Below are positions 1-11,200 of a stretch of 64,000 nucleotides of DNA, piece by piece. The stretch comes from Puffinus mauretanicus. Lineage: Eukaryota > Chordata > Aves > Procellariiformes > Procellariidae. How positions within the stretch are numbered: the stretch's first letter is position 1; the number at the start of each line of letters is the position of its first letter. The stretch is from positions 7,049,501 through 7,113,500 of the forward strand of contig JAJKFH010003627.1 in the NCBI GenBank assembly GCA_023333565.1. Direction: 5' to 3'. Both the position numbers and the translations under genes were made by a program. Under the pieces are notes generated by a model. That model ran no database searches. It worked only from the letters and a program-made list of their open reading frames with translations, and was not told where the DNA came from.

Positions 1-1654
1 CCCGCAGAGTTCAGAGGTGCTCAGAGTGCTGACAGAAAACACAGCTCTGGATATTGTTTCCTTTTTCTGTGCAGTTGGTTAAGGTGAATCGTACAGGCCA
101 CTTCAGAAGATGCTCCGATGACAATTTGGCAATGGAAAGCGTGTGACATCTCTCTATAGTGCTGTCAATGTCTCTAAAACTAGCAATAGCTCAACACATG
201 ATGGGATGTATTATTAGTATGTGATGAAACCTCAAAGTGGGAGGATTGATAGTAAATCCAGTAGAAAAAGTCTTGCAGATGCCTCTGTAAGAGGTGAGGA
301 AGGTCTTGGAGGTCTTTGAAGTTCCACTTCATAACATGACCTGACTGCAGTCAGTTGTCTCCAAGTCAAAGACGCAAGGGATGAGATTTGGAAAAGAGCA
401 GTACATCTGCCCCTGCACAGAGTAGTTGAGGAGTCAGGGAGCAAAGCTTGAGGATGGTCAAACAACACCTAGTACCTTACACCTCATAGTATGACACCTC
501 CTCAGCTGTTCTCACATTTCGACAGGCTCGTGAGATGAGTGGTGAGAGTCCACTGCCCACCTGAGAGCGGCCACAGCATGAGTGGTTCCCAGAAAGAGAT
601 TTTTTTTCCAGTCTTGCTTCAAACTGCCTGGGCAATATACTGCTCTTTCAGCCCAAGGTAGAAAGGTCTGGTTTTGTTCACCAACTTCGTAACAACTTTC
701 TTGTTGCTTGTGAATGTATACTGGGACATGACAGGACATTGCTAAGGATTAAATAGTCTCCTCCTTCCACAACCTTCCTCAATTGACATTTCTACTGTCT
801 TTTCCTATTGCTTTCTATCCTGGCTTTACATTTGATCTGCTCTCCCCTTCTTAAAGTACATTGATAATACTTATAAATTATATACCTCCAATGTTTTTAA
901 GGCACACATACCCCTTTTGAGATGTATTCAGCTTGTTATGAGCTTTATGTGGAGTCCACATGTGACATATCAAAAGACAAATTTAATGTCTGTCAAGACA
1001 ATGCAACCCCTCCTCCATCAAATCAGAGCAACACAACATACGAAATGAGATTGTTTAGCATATTTGTGACTCTTTTAATTAGGAAGATGAATGGATTTGT
1101 TGTGAAGACTAGAGAAAGGGACTCAAAAGGCTTCAGTTCATTTTCTAGCTCGGCTATAGGGTCTCTGTGGGATCCCAGACTTATTCGTGACCCGTTCTGT
1201 GCCCCAAATTCAGAATGAGGATGGCAGTTTTCTTTCCTCCCATTTTCAGGAATCACTGTAAAGGCTGAGCTTTCTAGGGCAGCAGTCTACCCACATGTGC
1301 AGCAGCGAACACAACCAGGGCTGTGACATCCACCAGCACGTCGCACTACTGAGCTCGGATGACCGATAATCACTGACCAGCTCTCTCGATATCTGAGGAT
1401 GATTTATAATCATGCCTCCTTCCTCTCCCCAATGAGCAGATCCTGAGAGCTCCCCTCCTGCTAGCAGATCCCCTGCCTTAAAAAGGACTCTTTGTAGGAC
1501 TTGGATTTTGTGAGTTGAAGCCCTGACACCTCCCCACCCCAGAAAAATATGCAGAGCCATGAAATCTTTAAAGTATTCTAACAAGTCTAGTATCACTTTA
1601 CAGACTAATGCTAATGAGATCATAAGCAATTGACCAGAAACAAATAAATAATTC
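1..1654. other. Non-coding single-copy DNA, nothing recognised
   Basis: No repeat family, RNA gene or protein-like reading frame is recognised here. The reading frames present on both strands are under 140 codons, overlap one another and show no familiar motif. Base composition is ordinary for bird intergenic DNA, with few CpG. The stretch is probably intergenic or intronic. Confidence 0.5.
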
Positions 1655-2060
1655 AAAATCTACTGCAAGTGTGAAAAGTATTTAAATGCTATTGATAAAC
1701 TAATCTACAGACTCCATTAGCAATTCAGTCACACAGCACCTGTATTGATCAGCGAATTTAAGCACACGCATAAAAACAAACCCCCAAAATACAGCAAACA
1801 AGAGCTAGCTTGGCTAGCAGTGCTTTAGCAAGCAAATTCATTAACATTTGGGAGTTTACTGTGTCATTTGCTCTGGGAATTTTCTTGCCTTGCTGTTTTA
1901 TAGACTGTAGCAATAGCCTGAACGCTATATCTATGAATTAGTTTTAACAAAGCTTATATATTTATCTATAATATGCGTTAAAAATCATTTGGTCATTGCT
2001 CCTTTTAAGGCACCTACACATTGCTGAATTAGCTAATGCCACATGCCTACCCTCCGAAGT
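1655..2060. promoter_or_regulatory. Candidate conserved regulatory element (AT-rich, CArG box)
   Basis: This AT-rich block is dense in transcription-factor-like words. Seen directly: a perfect CArG box, CCTTTTAAGG, at 2001-2010 (SRF consensus CC(A/T)6GG). Two GCTAGC palindromes lie three bases apart at 1804-1818. Several TAAT, ATTAG and GATTAG-like homeodomain half sites and TATATATT-rich stretches are also present. It contains no simple repeat or CR1 sequence. Such composition is common in vertebrate conserved non-coding elements, but conservation itself is inferred and was not tested. Confidence 0.3.
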
Positions 2061-2864
2061 CTGCTTTTGGGCGACAGACAGTGTTGCTTCCTGATGTCTT
2101 GGCTTGTTCAGCCTTTTCCCTCACTGCTGGAAGTGTAACACGTTGAATTTCCTGCTAAAATACCTTTTTGGGTTATACATATAGCTGACGCTCATGCTGT
2201 GGACCTTATGGCATTAGCATGGACTTGGGTTGTGCTGGTGCGGGTCTGTGTATAGACGGACAGGCTGCGGCTGCAGATGAAGCCCTTGGGAAGGGCTCAG
2301 CAGATCGAACACATCCACATGGAGCTACTCAGGGAACCAAAGTTCTTCCATCTGCCTCAGGTAGCACAGAATGTCCCATTTGGCACCTCATGCTTGCATG
2401 CCCCTCCGCACCCTAACAGGTAGCCCCGCACCTCCTGCACCCAGCCTCGCCTGGCCCCCAGTCCCTCATTTTCAGCCTTTCCCAGCCATGAGACAGAGCA
2501 AGACTGTCACTTGGCCACCCCGCAGGAGGTGAGGGCTGGTGGCCCACTGATACAGCAGCTGAGCAGAGGTGGGGGCTGAACGAAGAGCAGCCCTTTCAAC
2601 GGTGGGGGTCTTTTTTTTTTTTCCCCCCTCCTAATTTCTTAACACACCAATCTTTATCCCAAGGAGCGTTTTGCAGCAGTGGCTTCATTCCTGAAGACAT
2701 TGTTGAAGGCTGGAAAAAAGCATCGGGCTCAGCAGTGGTCCTGACAGATGATATTTGCAGCTAGGCCTCCGTCTCCTCAATCCACCCTTAGGCTCAGCCA
2801 GACCTGCCAAAGCTCCCTTCTTTGCTCTTTCCCGCTGTCACCCAGCAGCCTGCATCAGGGCAAT
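2061..2864. other. Non-coding DNA, nothing recognised
   Basis: A GC-richer stretch with a short T/C run at about 2610-2628 and no recognisable gene or repeat. A 65-codon frame at 2219-2416 has no recognisable domain and no flanking splice signals that stand out. Confidence 0.45.
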
Positions 2865-3175
2865 TACCAAAACAAATCAATCTTCTCTTGACAGTTCATT
2901 TACACTGAATTAATTTGGAATTAGAAACCGTTATTGCAATTGGCAGCTCCTGATATTCCCAATACAACGAGGCATCTGCAGGGAAAACAACTCTAGACCC
3001 CGGCGTTTGAATTAAAAAGGACAGATCTTCCTGATTGAGATATAAAACCAGAAAGGATTTTTTTTTCTCCAAGTTCTTGTTGGTTTTAGGCTGCTGGCAG
3101 CAAATCCAGACCTGCGGTGTCCTAAATAAAACTTTCCTTATGGCGGTACGTTTCTTTCTCACTCAGAGCAGTATT
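2865..3175. promoter_or_regulatory. Candidate conserved regulatory element
   Basis: The block holds TTAATTTGGAATTAG, ATTGCAATTGG and CAATACAAC words, and its AT content contrasts with the GC-richer sequence upstream. It is not part of any repeat I recognise. It may be a homeobox-responsive enhancer. The evidence is compositional only. Confidence 0.2.
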
Positions 3176-3276
3176 TCTAATACTGCTGCATAGGGATAAG
3201 ACACCTGAGTCTTAATTTGCACCTTTATATCATGTTGGAGCCCACAGTGCAGGGGCACATTGGAAGAGGCAGTCTA

Positions 3277-3400
3277 AGCAATCTTGTGCCCATTTCACAG
3301 GTAAGGAAATTGAGACACGGAGAGGCTGAGAGATGAATTTGCCTGATCTGGTTTTCCCCTCTGAAGCCTGCAGTCTGAGCGGCTCCCATCATCAAAACGT
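3277..3400 (-). repeat. MIR-like (CORE-SINE) remnant, antisense
   Basis: The segment reads CCCATTTCACAGGTAAGGAA followed by ATTGAGACACGGAGAGGCTGA. This closely follows the reverse strand of the MIR/CORE-SINE 3' half (CCCATTTTACAGATGAGGAAACTGAGGCacagagagg, from family knowledge). The match fades after about 3345. The copy is strongly diverged, as expected for a repeat predating the bird-mammal split. It could also be another CORE-SINE sharing this module. Confidence 0.55.
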
Positions 3401-3416
3401 CCTGCTTTCCTCCTTA

Positions 3417-3458
3417 AAAAAAAAAAAAAACAAAACCAAAAAAACAAACCAAAAAAGC
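3417..3458. repeat. A-rich low-complexity tract
   Basis: A run of about 14 A is followed by CAAAACC/AAAAAACAAACC units. It lies just downstream of the MIR-like remnant and may be an old poly(A)-derived sequence or simple low complexity. Confidence 0.7.
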
Positions 3459-3653
3459 ACATTTTGTAAAAAGATTTAAGCTTTCCAGTAAACATTTCAG
3501 AATCCTAAGGTTGATCACACAACATCACATGCCTTGTTACATGTGTAAATGTATATATTTACACTCCTGTCTGGGGGGATTTGACCCACCTCTGAGCACC
3601 TATGTATTCAGCTCTAGGATAACTTTAACTCTAGGATTTGCTTTAACTTTTAG

Positions 3654-3745
3654 TCAGCCCTGAAGTGGTCAGGCAGTTGGACTTGATGATCATTGTAGGT
3701 CCCTTCCAACTGAAATTATTCTATCCTATTCTATTCTAACCTATA
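3654..3745 (+). mobile_element. CR1 LINE 3'-terminal fragment
   Basis: The segment contains the CR1 3'-end signature GTTGGACTTGATGATC, then GGTCCCTTCCAACTGAAATT, then an ATTCTAT-type tail that here has drifted to five-base CTATT units. Only about 90 bp of the element survives, consistent with the extreme 5' truncation normal for CR1 insertions. Plus-strand orientation is given by the tail at the right end. Confidence 0.93.
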
Positions 3746-5884
3746 GGACTTCTTAAAATTATTTACCAATTCACTGCGCAAGAGGAAAGACACACACACA
3801 AAAAGACAGGGGATAAAAGATGTTAGCTGTGAGGTCTTCTACCACCCTCTCTGATCCCCACTGCCACCATCACCGTCATGTTTTGTTCAGGGGATCAGGA
3901 GTCCTTATTAAATGGACATCATGGGTAAAGTAGGCAGAGAAACATCTCTGGGACCTGACAAGGGGCACTGAGCTGCTCAGCCAAGGCATGGTGGGAGTGC
4001 TCCCAGGAGGCCCTGCCCCATATCTCTTCAGCACCGAGGAATTTTAGCATTGCAAATGGACACACCTGAAAGATTTAAGGAGCACCCAGGGTCAAGCAGG
4101 AGCTGGGCGGTGGTTCGGAGGCTTTACAGCCGGACTGAAGGGCTTAACATGGTAATTGTGAACTTGTGTCCCTTCATGGGTCTAATCCCTGATCTGTTTC
4201 CTGCTCCACCTTTGCTAGGGCTGGGCATGCACCAGATTTCTTGGTTTCAGTGGGCTATTCCGTAATTCTGGTATGTCCTTCTGCTCTGAAACAGAGCTGG
4301 AAAGTGTCCCCATGAAGGGAAAGGAGGAGGAAAAACAATTGTGTGGGGCTTAATACATTGGTTCCTGCTGCCTTCTGTTGCCCCATCCCACAGCACCCCA
4401 GACGCATGGGATGTGTCGGTAAGAGACACCCAGGACCTACAGCCAGTTCTTGCACAAAAATCTGTGTTGTACCCCAATAGTTCCTTCACTCTGGCTCATG
4501 GGCTTGTGGAGCATGGGCTATAGATCATCAGCATCTTCTCTCTGCAAATCAACAATATCTAAGTGTATCCCTGTATAGTTTATCCCCAGCAGAATTTCAT
4601 TTTATCCTTCTTGCTAGCTGCTACAGAAATCTCCATGGTGAATTTCCATGTCTTGCTTGGATTTCTTCTGATCTTTCTAGGACATAAAATTAAAATGAAA
4701 TAAAATGAAATGAAACAAAATTTGAAATGAAACTATCTGGTGCTGAGACCTACTTGTTTTTATGGAAATGAAGTGTAAGAGCAAGCAAGCAGAAAGGTGT
4801 CTGCAACTTCTGTTGATATCAAGAAACCCGAATACTCTCTTCTCATTTTATTGGAGACCCACAAATTGGGGAAAAAAAAAAAATCTCCAGTAATACTGCC
4901 CTCAGGAGGACTTTTTCCCTGAAACTCAAGACACAGCAAAAACTCTTCATTTTATGCACAAAGGAATGAAAATTATGCAGATAGTCAATAGTTATTCATC
5001 CCTTGTCTCTTCCTCTTCCCTTCTGCATGGTCTATCACCAACACACAACGTACCCACTCTACATCAACCCCACACACTGTGTTGTGGTCCAGCTCACTCC
5101 CTGAGCAGGTCCAGTGTTCAACACAGCCATACCATCCCCTGACTCAGGCTACCAGGTGCAGCTGGGCTGGAATTTACCAGTGCTTGGAGGTTGTTGGATG
5201 AGAACGTGGCTGGATCACAGTCAGCTGCAGACCTTGAACCAAATTCCCAGGAGCTCTGGTTGGTCAAAATTTTCATCCAAATCTCCATCCATGAACAAAC
5301 TCAAGGAACCAACATCGAGTATGTTCATGTCAATGGTGTTACCATTCTAAGCACATGCTGCAACTGCACACCCTATGCATGTGCGGGTGCTGGCAGCTCT
5401 CATTTGAGGATTCCTCTGACACGTTCAGCCCAACTCACCCTGCCACAGATCCACTGAGCTGAGCCCTGGTAGCACCGGGGTGAATTTTACCCCTGGAAGC
5501 AACAGCACAGCATCCTAGCCCACCCCATCTCACTCTGCATACACAGCCCTGATAACACGGTACACCTGGTTGTGCCCCACGCTAGAGAGCCAAGCATTTA
5601 CACCAGCCTCCAGGCAGGGCAAAGGAGTGTAGGATCAGGCACCAAAAGCCTACAGATACCTCCAGCAGCATCTCTCTGTGCTTTAGGATCTCACACTCAG
5701 CATGGTCTTTTGTGCCAGCATCCACGAGGCTAGAAATACATGGTAAATTTGGGTGAGGGGCTCATGCCCCAGCTCCAGCTCCAGAATATATTTACTTAAA
5801 TCTCTCCCTGTGCCAGGGCAGCTTTCTTGCGATGCTTAACTCCCAGTGTCTTTGTTGGGATCTAAGCACACACTTACATGTGGT
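3746..5884. other. Non-coding DNA, nothing recognised apart from a short simple repeat
   Basis: There is no gene-like reading frame, RNA gene or transposon that I can recognise. The only structured sequence is the AAAATG-type tract at 4684-4733, listed separately. An imperfect GGGGT...ACCCC inverted pair occurs near 5480. Confidence 0.45.
4684..4733. repeat. Simple repeat (AAAATG/AAATG)n
   Basis: Degenerate tandem units of TAAAATGAAA and TGAAACAAAA spread over about 50 bp. This is a minor A-rich microsatellite with no sign of function. Confidence 0.7.
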
Positions 5885-5887
5885 GTC

Positions 5888-6193
5888 GCTCTCTTCTCCC
5901 AAGTAACAAGCAATAGGAGAAGAGGAAATGGCCTCAAGTTGTGCCGGGCAAGGTTTAGATTAGATATCGGGGAAAATTTCTTCACTGAAAGGGTTGTCAA
6001 GCATTGGAACAGGCTGCCCAGGGAAGTGGTGGCATCACCATCCCTGGAGGTATTTAAAAGATGTGTAGATGTGGTGCTTAGGGACATGGTTTAGTGGTGG
6101 ACTTGGCAGTGCTAGGTTAGTGGTTGGACCTGATGATCTTAAAGGTCTTTTAAAACCTAAACAATTCTATGATTCTGTTCTATGAGTCTACGA
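5888..6193 (+). mobile_element. CR1 LINE, 5'-truncated 3' end
   Basis: About 305 bp match the CR1 3' region. It starts in the codons for the ORF2 C-terminus, passes through the 3' UTR phrase TTAGTGGTGGACTTGGCAGT and GGTTGGACCTGATGATCTTA, and ends in degenerate ATTCTATG octamers. The reading frame to the TAG at 6092-6094 is still open. This places it among the moderately old avian CR1 subfamilies. It is dead on arrival through 5' truncation. Confidence 0.96.
5897..6094 (+). pseudogene. CR1 ORF2 C-terminal fragment
   Basis: The frame encodes the extreme C-terminus of the CR1 reverse-transcriptase/endonuclease polyprotein. Seen in translation: [20 protein letters not shown], then a PREVV...SPSLEVFK...DVVLRDMV ending. 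This pattern is characteristic of CR1 ORF2. Endonuclease and reverse-transcriptase domains are entirely absent because of 5' truncation, so it cannot be functional. Confidence 0.9.
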
Positions 6194-6262
6194 TTTCAGC
6201 AGACGCCTAAACACTGTCTTTAATAGAGATGCTTTGCTGAATAGGGCAGTTGGAAAACCTTA

Positions 6263-6300
6263 CGCTTTACACCAGCAGAGGATCTGGCCCACAGGCTATC
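6263..6300 (+). repeat. Ancient sauropsid repeat fragment (TTTACACCAG...GATCTGGCCC)
   Basis: The segment reads CTTTACACCAGCAGAGGATC followed by TGGCCC. This matches a phrase I know as very common in turtle, crocodile and bird DNA, one arm of a palindromic repeat (TTTACACCAGCTGAGGATCTGGCCC). Only one arm is visible. I am not certain of the official family name. Confidence 0.55.
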
Positions 6301-6309
6301 AGGCATATG

Positions 6310-7000
6310 GCTAATCACAACAATGCTGAATTAAGCTATTTAAATTGCCTACGGAATGCCAGAGGGTCCACGTGCTTTTTTTTTCTTGGTAAAAGTCCTC
6401 TTTGTTATTATTCTGATGACCAACTTGGGCTGCTTTGCTTTGTCATTTTTAGTCAGTCCACAAATTCCCTGAGCTATACAATTTATGGTTTTATCACCAG
6501 TTCCTAAGCTTTGCTACCCCGTCTCTCCTGCATCTCAAATGCTTCTCCCCTTTAAATAAACCTGCTTCATTTTTTTTTCATAACTTTCCAAAGCAGATAA
6601 AAAATTCTTGAATTTCTGAAACATGCAAACTGATCACTGTGGCATTAAGAAATCTTAAGAAGACTTATTTTAAGGGGTTTTATTAGGGAAATTCCTGCTC
6701 TTTAAGATATCTGTACGGTTGTCAAAAGCAGTCACTTTTGCAGATGTTGGGGCTTTTCTTACACTAATCTCCGAGGAAAGCCTGAGCCTCAGAGATCACT
6801 TAGCAATTTTTAGATTTAAGGAGATGAGAAGAAAAAGCCAGGGAGCTGGTCCCTCTTAGGGTCAAGTCTTATTTGAATTCAGAGATCTCTTCGTCTAGCA
6901 TGCAACAGTGTCGTTAAGATGACGGCTAATTAATGCAAGATGACTTCAAGAGATTGCATTGAAAAAGAAAAAGAGGAAAAAAAAAAAGTGTAACCTAAAG
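6310..7000. promoter_or_regulatory. AT-rich block, possible regulatory element
   Basis: Between 6540 and 6990 there are TAAGAAATCTTAAGAAGACTTA-like inverted words, GGCTAATTAATGC (homeodomain type) near 6925 and a GATTGCATTG word. No repeat or gene is seen in 6310-6540. Candidate enhancer only, from composition. Confidence 0.2.
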
Positions 7001-7678
7001 AAAAACTAAGCCTGACCCCTCCCCTAGGAGAAGCAACACCACAAAACTCTGTTTCCACTGGGTCACCAGCAGCAAACCATCACCAAAACTAGAGCCTGCA
7101 AAAACTAGTCCTTACCCAGATCAGGGGTGGGCTGGATGTAAAATGTTTTTAGATGTGCACCAGCTCTTAGATATTTCTCACCGGCCAGGCTGCTATCTGT
7201 CCATCAATCACAGTAACGCCACCCTTCATTTTTGTGTCTCAAGGTAAAGGAATTAGGCAACCATCCTTATTTTGGATCTCTATTAGTTCTGTATTCATAA
7301 TTTGGCAAGTCTTCAACACCTTTTTAAGCTTGAAGAGCACTAAGCCAGATCTGTTCTTCTTTAATCACATCAGCTTATTTCTGATTTCCAGAAATTACAG
7401 GAATACAGCCAGGGGAAAGGCCAGGGTCTGGTGTAAACATGCAACGCAGGGCTGTCCCTGTCCCTCTCACGCCACCAAACCCTCCCTCCTTGCTCCATCG
7501 GGAGGTACCTGCCTCCAGTGGGAGCCATCCCAGGGAAGCGAAGGCAGCACCTTGCCCCTCTGATCAAAAGCCATATCCAATGCACTTGATACTCAAGGTA
7601 CTTGGGAATATCTGCTCCCGACCCAATCCCTGCAAACAGATGAGCTGCTCAGACTGTCAGATAGCTTACTAACCCCAG
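7001..7678. other. Non-coding DNA, nothing recognised
   Basis: A frame of 109 codons on the plus strand and overlapping frames on the minus strand show no domain or compositional sign of coding. No repeat is recognised. Confidence 0.45.
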
Positions 7679-7710
7679 CCTCCTCCTCCTCCTCCTCCTT
7701 TTTTTTTTCT
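7679..7710. repeat. Polypyrimidine simple repeat (TCC)n then T-run
   Basis: About seven TCC units are followed by a run of T. This is a short microsatellite and polypyrimidine tract. Confidence 0.85.
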
Positions 7711-8190
7711 TTTTAAAGCAACACAGATTAAAGGAAGCTTGTTTCCATTTGATATCCATTTGCAAATTAGCCACAGTTCCCTAACATTAGTGCTATTAGG
7801 TATTTTTCTCCTGCCTCTTCCTTTTTTTTCTTAGCCTATCCAATCCAGTTGTTTAAAACAGAACAATAATACATACATATACATAGTAATTATACATATG
7901 TATACGTAACATTTAAAACCAACTCCCAACTATGCCCAAATGTATATTTCTCCCTGTCTCATAAGTCCTTTAATATCTGATTAATGTCTATTTTACTCCT
8001 TCCCCAAGAGTATTTAGTGTGTGCCTCACTGTATAAATCTGCATATATTTTGCAGATCTAGTGGAAGAACTGAAAAAACCTCTATTGGTTTGACTGAGAA
8101 AACTTGCTCAGAGGAGCCAGGTCAGATGATGGGAGGAATTCTGCAGTAGTAGAAGGCAACCATGTGTCCATGTCTGGGGTGCAATCTAAG
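7711..8190. other. AT-rich non-coding DNA
   Basis: The sequence includes an alternating purine-pyrimidine ATACATACATATACATA stretch at about 7868-7910 and no gene. No repeat family is recognised. Confidence 0.4.
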
Positions 8191-8213
8191 AATTAATTAA
8201 TTATGATTAATGA
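8191..8213. promoter_or_regulatory. Homeodomain half-site array (TAATTA)n
   Basis: The word AATTAATTAATTATGATTAA at 8191-8210, followed by TGA, stacks at least four overlapping TAAT/ATTA homeodomain cores in 23 bp. It sits in sequence that is otherwise not repetitive. It may be a homeobox-bound element or a chance AT tract. Confidence 0.3.
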
Positions 8214-8229
8214 GTGTATGAATTTTTTG

Positions 8230-11200
8230 GTGTAACACTGATATATGTATTTTTCTTTCTCTTGGAGCAGGGTAGGATTAGTACCTCCTAGTGAGGATGT
8301 AGCGATGGTATAATTCAGTAGCAGTGATTTCTTAGGTCAATCCTAATACAGCATGATGGAATTTGGATAGACAGTGATACCCCTCTACTTGATCCAGTGA
8401 TTTCATGGGGAGGGAAGAAGCACTCAGATGGGTGTGCTGACATGTGAAGTAACACACGTTTGTGTGTCTACAGCACACTACGGACTGTAGGGAATTGGAT
8501 TTTCTCTGGAGGTTGCTGCTTGCAGTGTAAATCTCAAAAAGAAGCTCTGATCTTTGCGCTATTGATATTTTCACTGGCAGCCTTTCATTAAATGATTTGT
8601 TCCCTTCAATATTTTGGCCTGATTCCCTCTGTCACAGTTTTAAAGGGCTTGATCCAGTGCTCCTGGATCAGAAGAGAGAGAAAGACTGCTCCTGACCACC
8701 CTGGGCCTTCACATCTCTAGAGGTTTTGCTCAGCCACTTAGCCAGTTTGTGCTGTAAAGAAATGAATGGCCACGCTGAAAATTTCTTGATCAATTTGACC
8801 AGCAGCTACCTTGGCCCAGCTTGTAGGATAACTCTACAGGGCCCGTGGGTTGCTTATGGCCAGAAATGTACAGTGACAAAAAAAAGCAGATCAGAAATAA
8901 CATCCACACTTGAGCTAGGAGTATAACAACAAGCTGAGTTACTGTTAGCATTACTGGTAATAATTAATGGTCATCCTGTGACAAGCCAGCATTTAGCGGT
9001 GAACAATAACTCCTCCTTGCACAGCAATAGTTCTTGGTTGATTTAAGTTTTTTACTCTTACATCATCGTGATAAGCATAGTTTTAAAAGTCTGCCATATA
9101 GCAGCTTCTTCAAAATGGGGGATTTTGGAGTCACCAGCCCTGGGAATGTGGATGCACCCATTGACACTTAGTGGTCACACCATAACACCTTTATTGTTGC
9201 TGCTGGATCTGACCTCATTTAAACTAAAAAGTCGTTTCACATTTCCTTTGTTTTATGACTGCAGACATCACTGAACTTCCTGCCTTTCCTGTAGAAACCT
9301 GGTGATTCACAGAGGGGTTTTTTTCAATCAGAGGTCAACAGATGATCAAAACTGAATGTGTATGAATGAAGGAAAAATCCTAGAAGCTATTGACGATAGT
9401 AATTATTTCAGCTTTTGGAATAAAACTGTCATTATCTTCATTGCCTCTGGTGTCATCTGTGGGAAAGTCTTCATAACACTTCCAGATTCTTCAACCTCTT
9501 TCTTCTTTGCCGCTAAATATGAGAGATGAATCAAAATGAGCTGAAATTATGTAACCTGGAGCTCCTTGTAGGAGAAATAGCAGTTTGGAGGAGACCTGGG
9601 ATCAGACTTCCCATATAAGAGGAGGTTTGGAAGATTAAAATGACCTCAGCTCTGGATGGAGTAGAAGTGATGAAAAGAAAACTTCAGTGCTAGAAATATG
9701 GTGTGTTTGCATGTAAAACCATACTCTACACAAACTGGTGCTCCATCTGTTCAATGCGATTTCATACATTGAAACAGTAACCCTACAGTATTAAATTAGA
9801 ATACCTCCAAAATTCTATTCACCAGCAAACTCCTATCTGTGTTCTCAACTGAGGATACTCCACTGCATCAATAAAAGTTTGAGGTGAAATCAGTTACTTT
9901 GGTTATCTATCCTCTTGTGTGTGGCTTGTGGGACGTTCCCCACTCCCACGTCATCCTCATGCGTGTATGAAGGTGGATTGTAGATACTGCAGAGGTTACC
10001 GGGGAAGTACAGCCAGCTGCAAACGTTCCCATTTTCTAAGTCAGATACTTAATAACAATTGCAAGATCACTTTAGCCGTTACACAGTTTTTAAGCCAATT
10101 TAGATACCTTCTTACTTGTTTCTTGGCTGTAATAGGCACACAGGAGACCTATAAACTCATTTTTTACAAATGCAAACCACGATTTCCCTGTATTCATCTG
10201 ACTCCCGGGCAGGAGGCTTTAAGATAAATACAGATGTTCACAAAACTCACAACAAAATCACCAGTGTTGGCAGGCATTAATTCCATGCAAAGAAACTCCA
10301 CTGTTGCCCTTTTCCACTTGCTTGTGCTACACCCCACAGTGGGAAATTCTGATTGTCTCCATGACAAATTATGTCTGGCTGTTGTTATTCTGCAGGCATC
10401 TCTTCCAAGGGTAACACAAACCCCAATGGGCTTTTCAATGACCTTCATGGTCAGACTCCAGAACATTCTGACCAGCAGTAGAAGAAAACATGGGTCCTTG
10501 TCTTCAAAGACTGAACTCTTGGCAAACATCTGTCTCTAAGTCCCCATAACCCTTCTGCCAAAAGTCTGCAATCAACTTTTTAATACAGGGCAAGGAATAG
10601 TCTAGGAATTATCCTCAGACACCCCAAATCCCTTGACCACTGAAGTACTTCCAGCATTACTTAAAATCTTTAGCTTTTTAATAAATAAGTTAATAAAAAG
10701 AAACAAAGAAAATAAGCCAGGGGAGGTGAGAGAGGTGAAAAGATGTGATGGAGGGTGGTTTTACCTGTTATTGCCCAGGTTGGATGTTGATGAAGTTAAA
10801 GATATACAGAACATCTAATAGATGTACAGGGATAAAACGAAAGAGGAGAGAACACAACACTGTCAGTTCATCTCTGAGCCAGGATAAATATTAACATTAT
10901 CAGACTACTGTGAAAAATCCCAGAGAAGGATTACAACCAGAGATTCCTTAGAAGAAGCAGGAAAAAAAAAAGAAAGGAGAGAGATAAATGGACACCTTTC
11001 TGAATGCTCGGAAGGCAGTGAGTAACACTTTCTCTCAACACATTGTCAAGCTCTTTCACAGAGCAAACAGGGCTTTCATTTCACAGCCTCTTCTCCCTCC
11101 TCAAGGGCCATGGGTAGATCCTGGAAAGAAAGAGAATTTTGGAAACTTGTCAAGTGGCAGGAGGGGTTTTCAATTGGTGTTTGAAAAAGGACTCGGTGAA

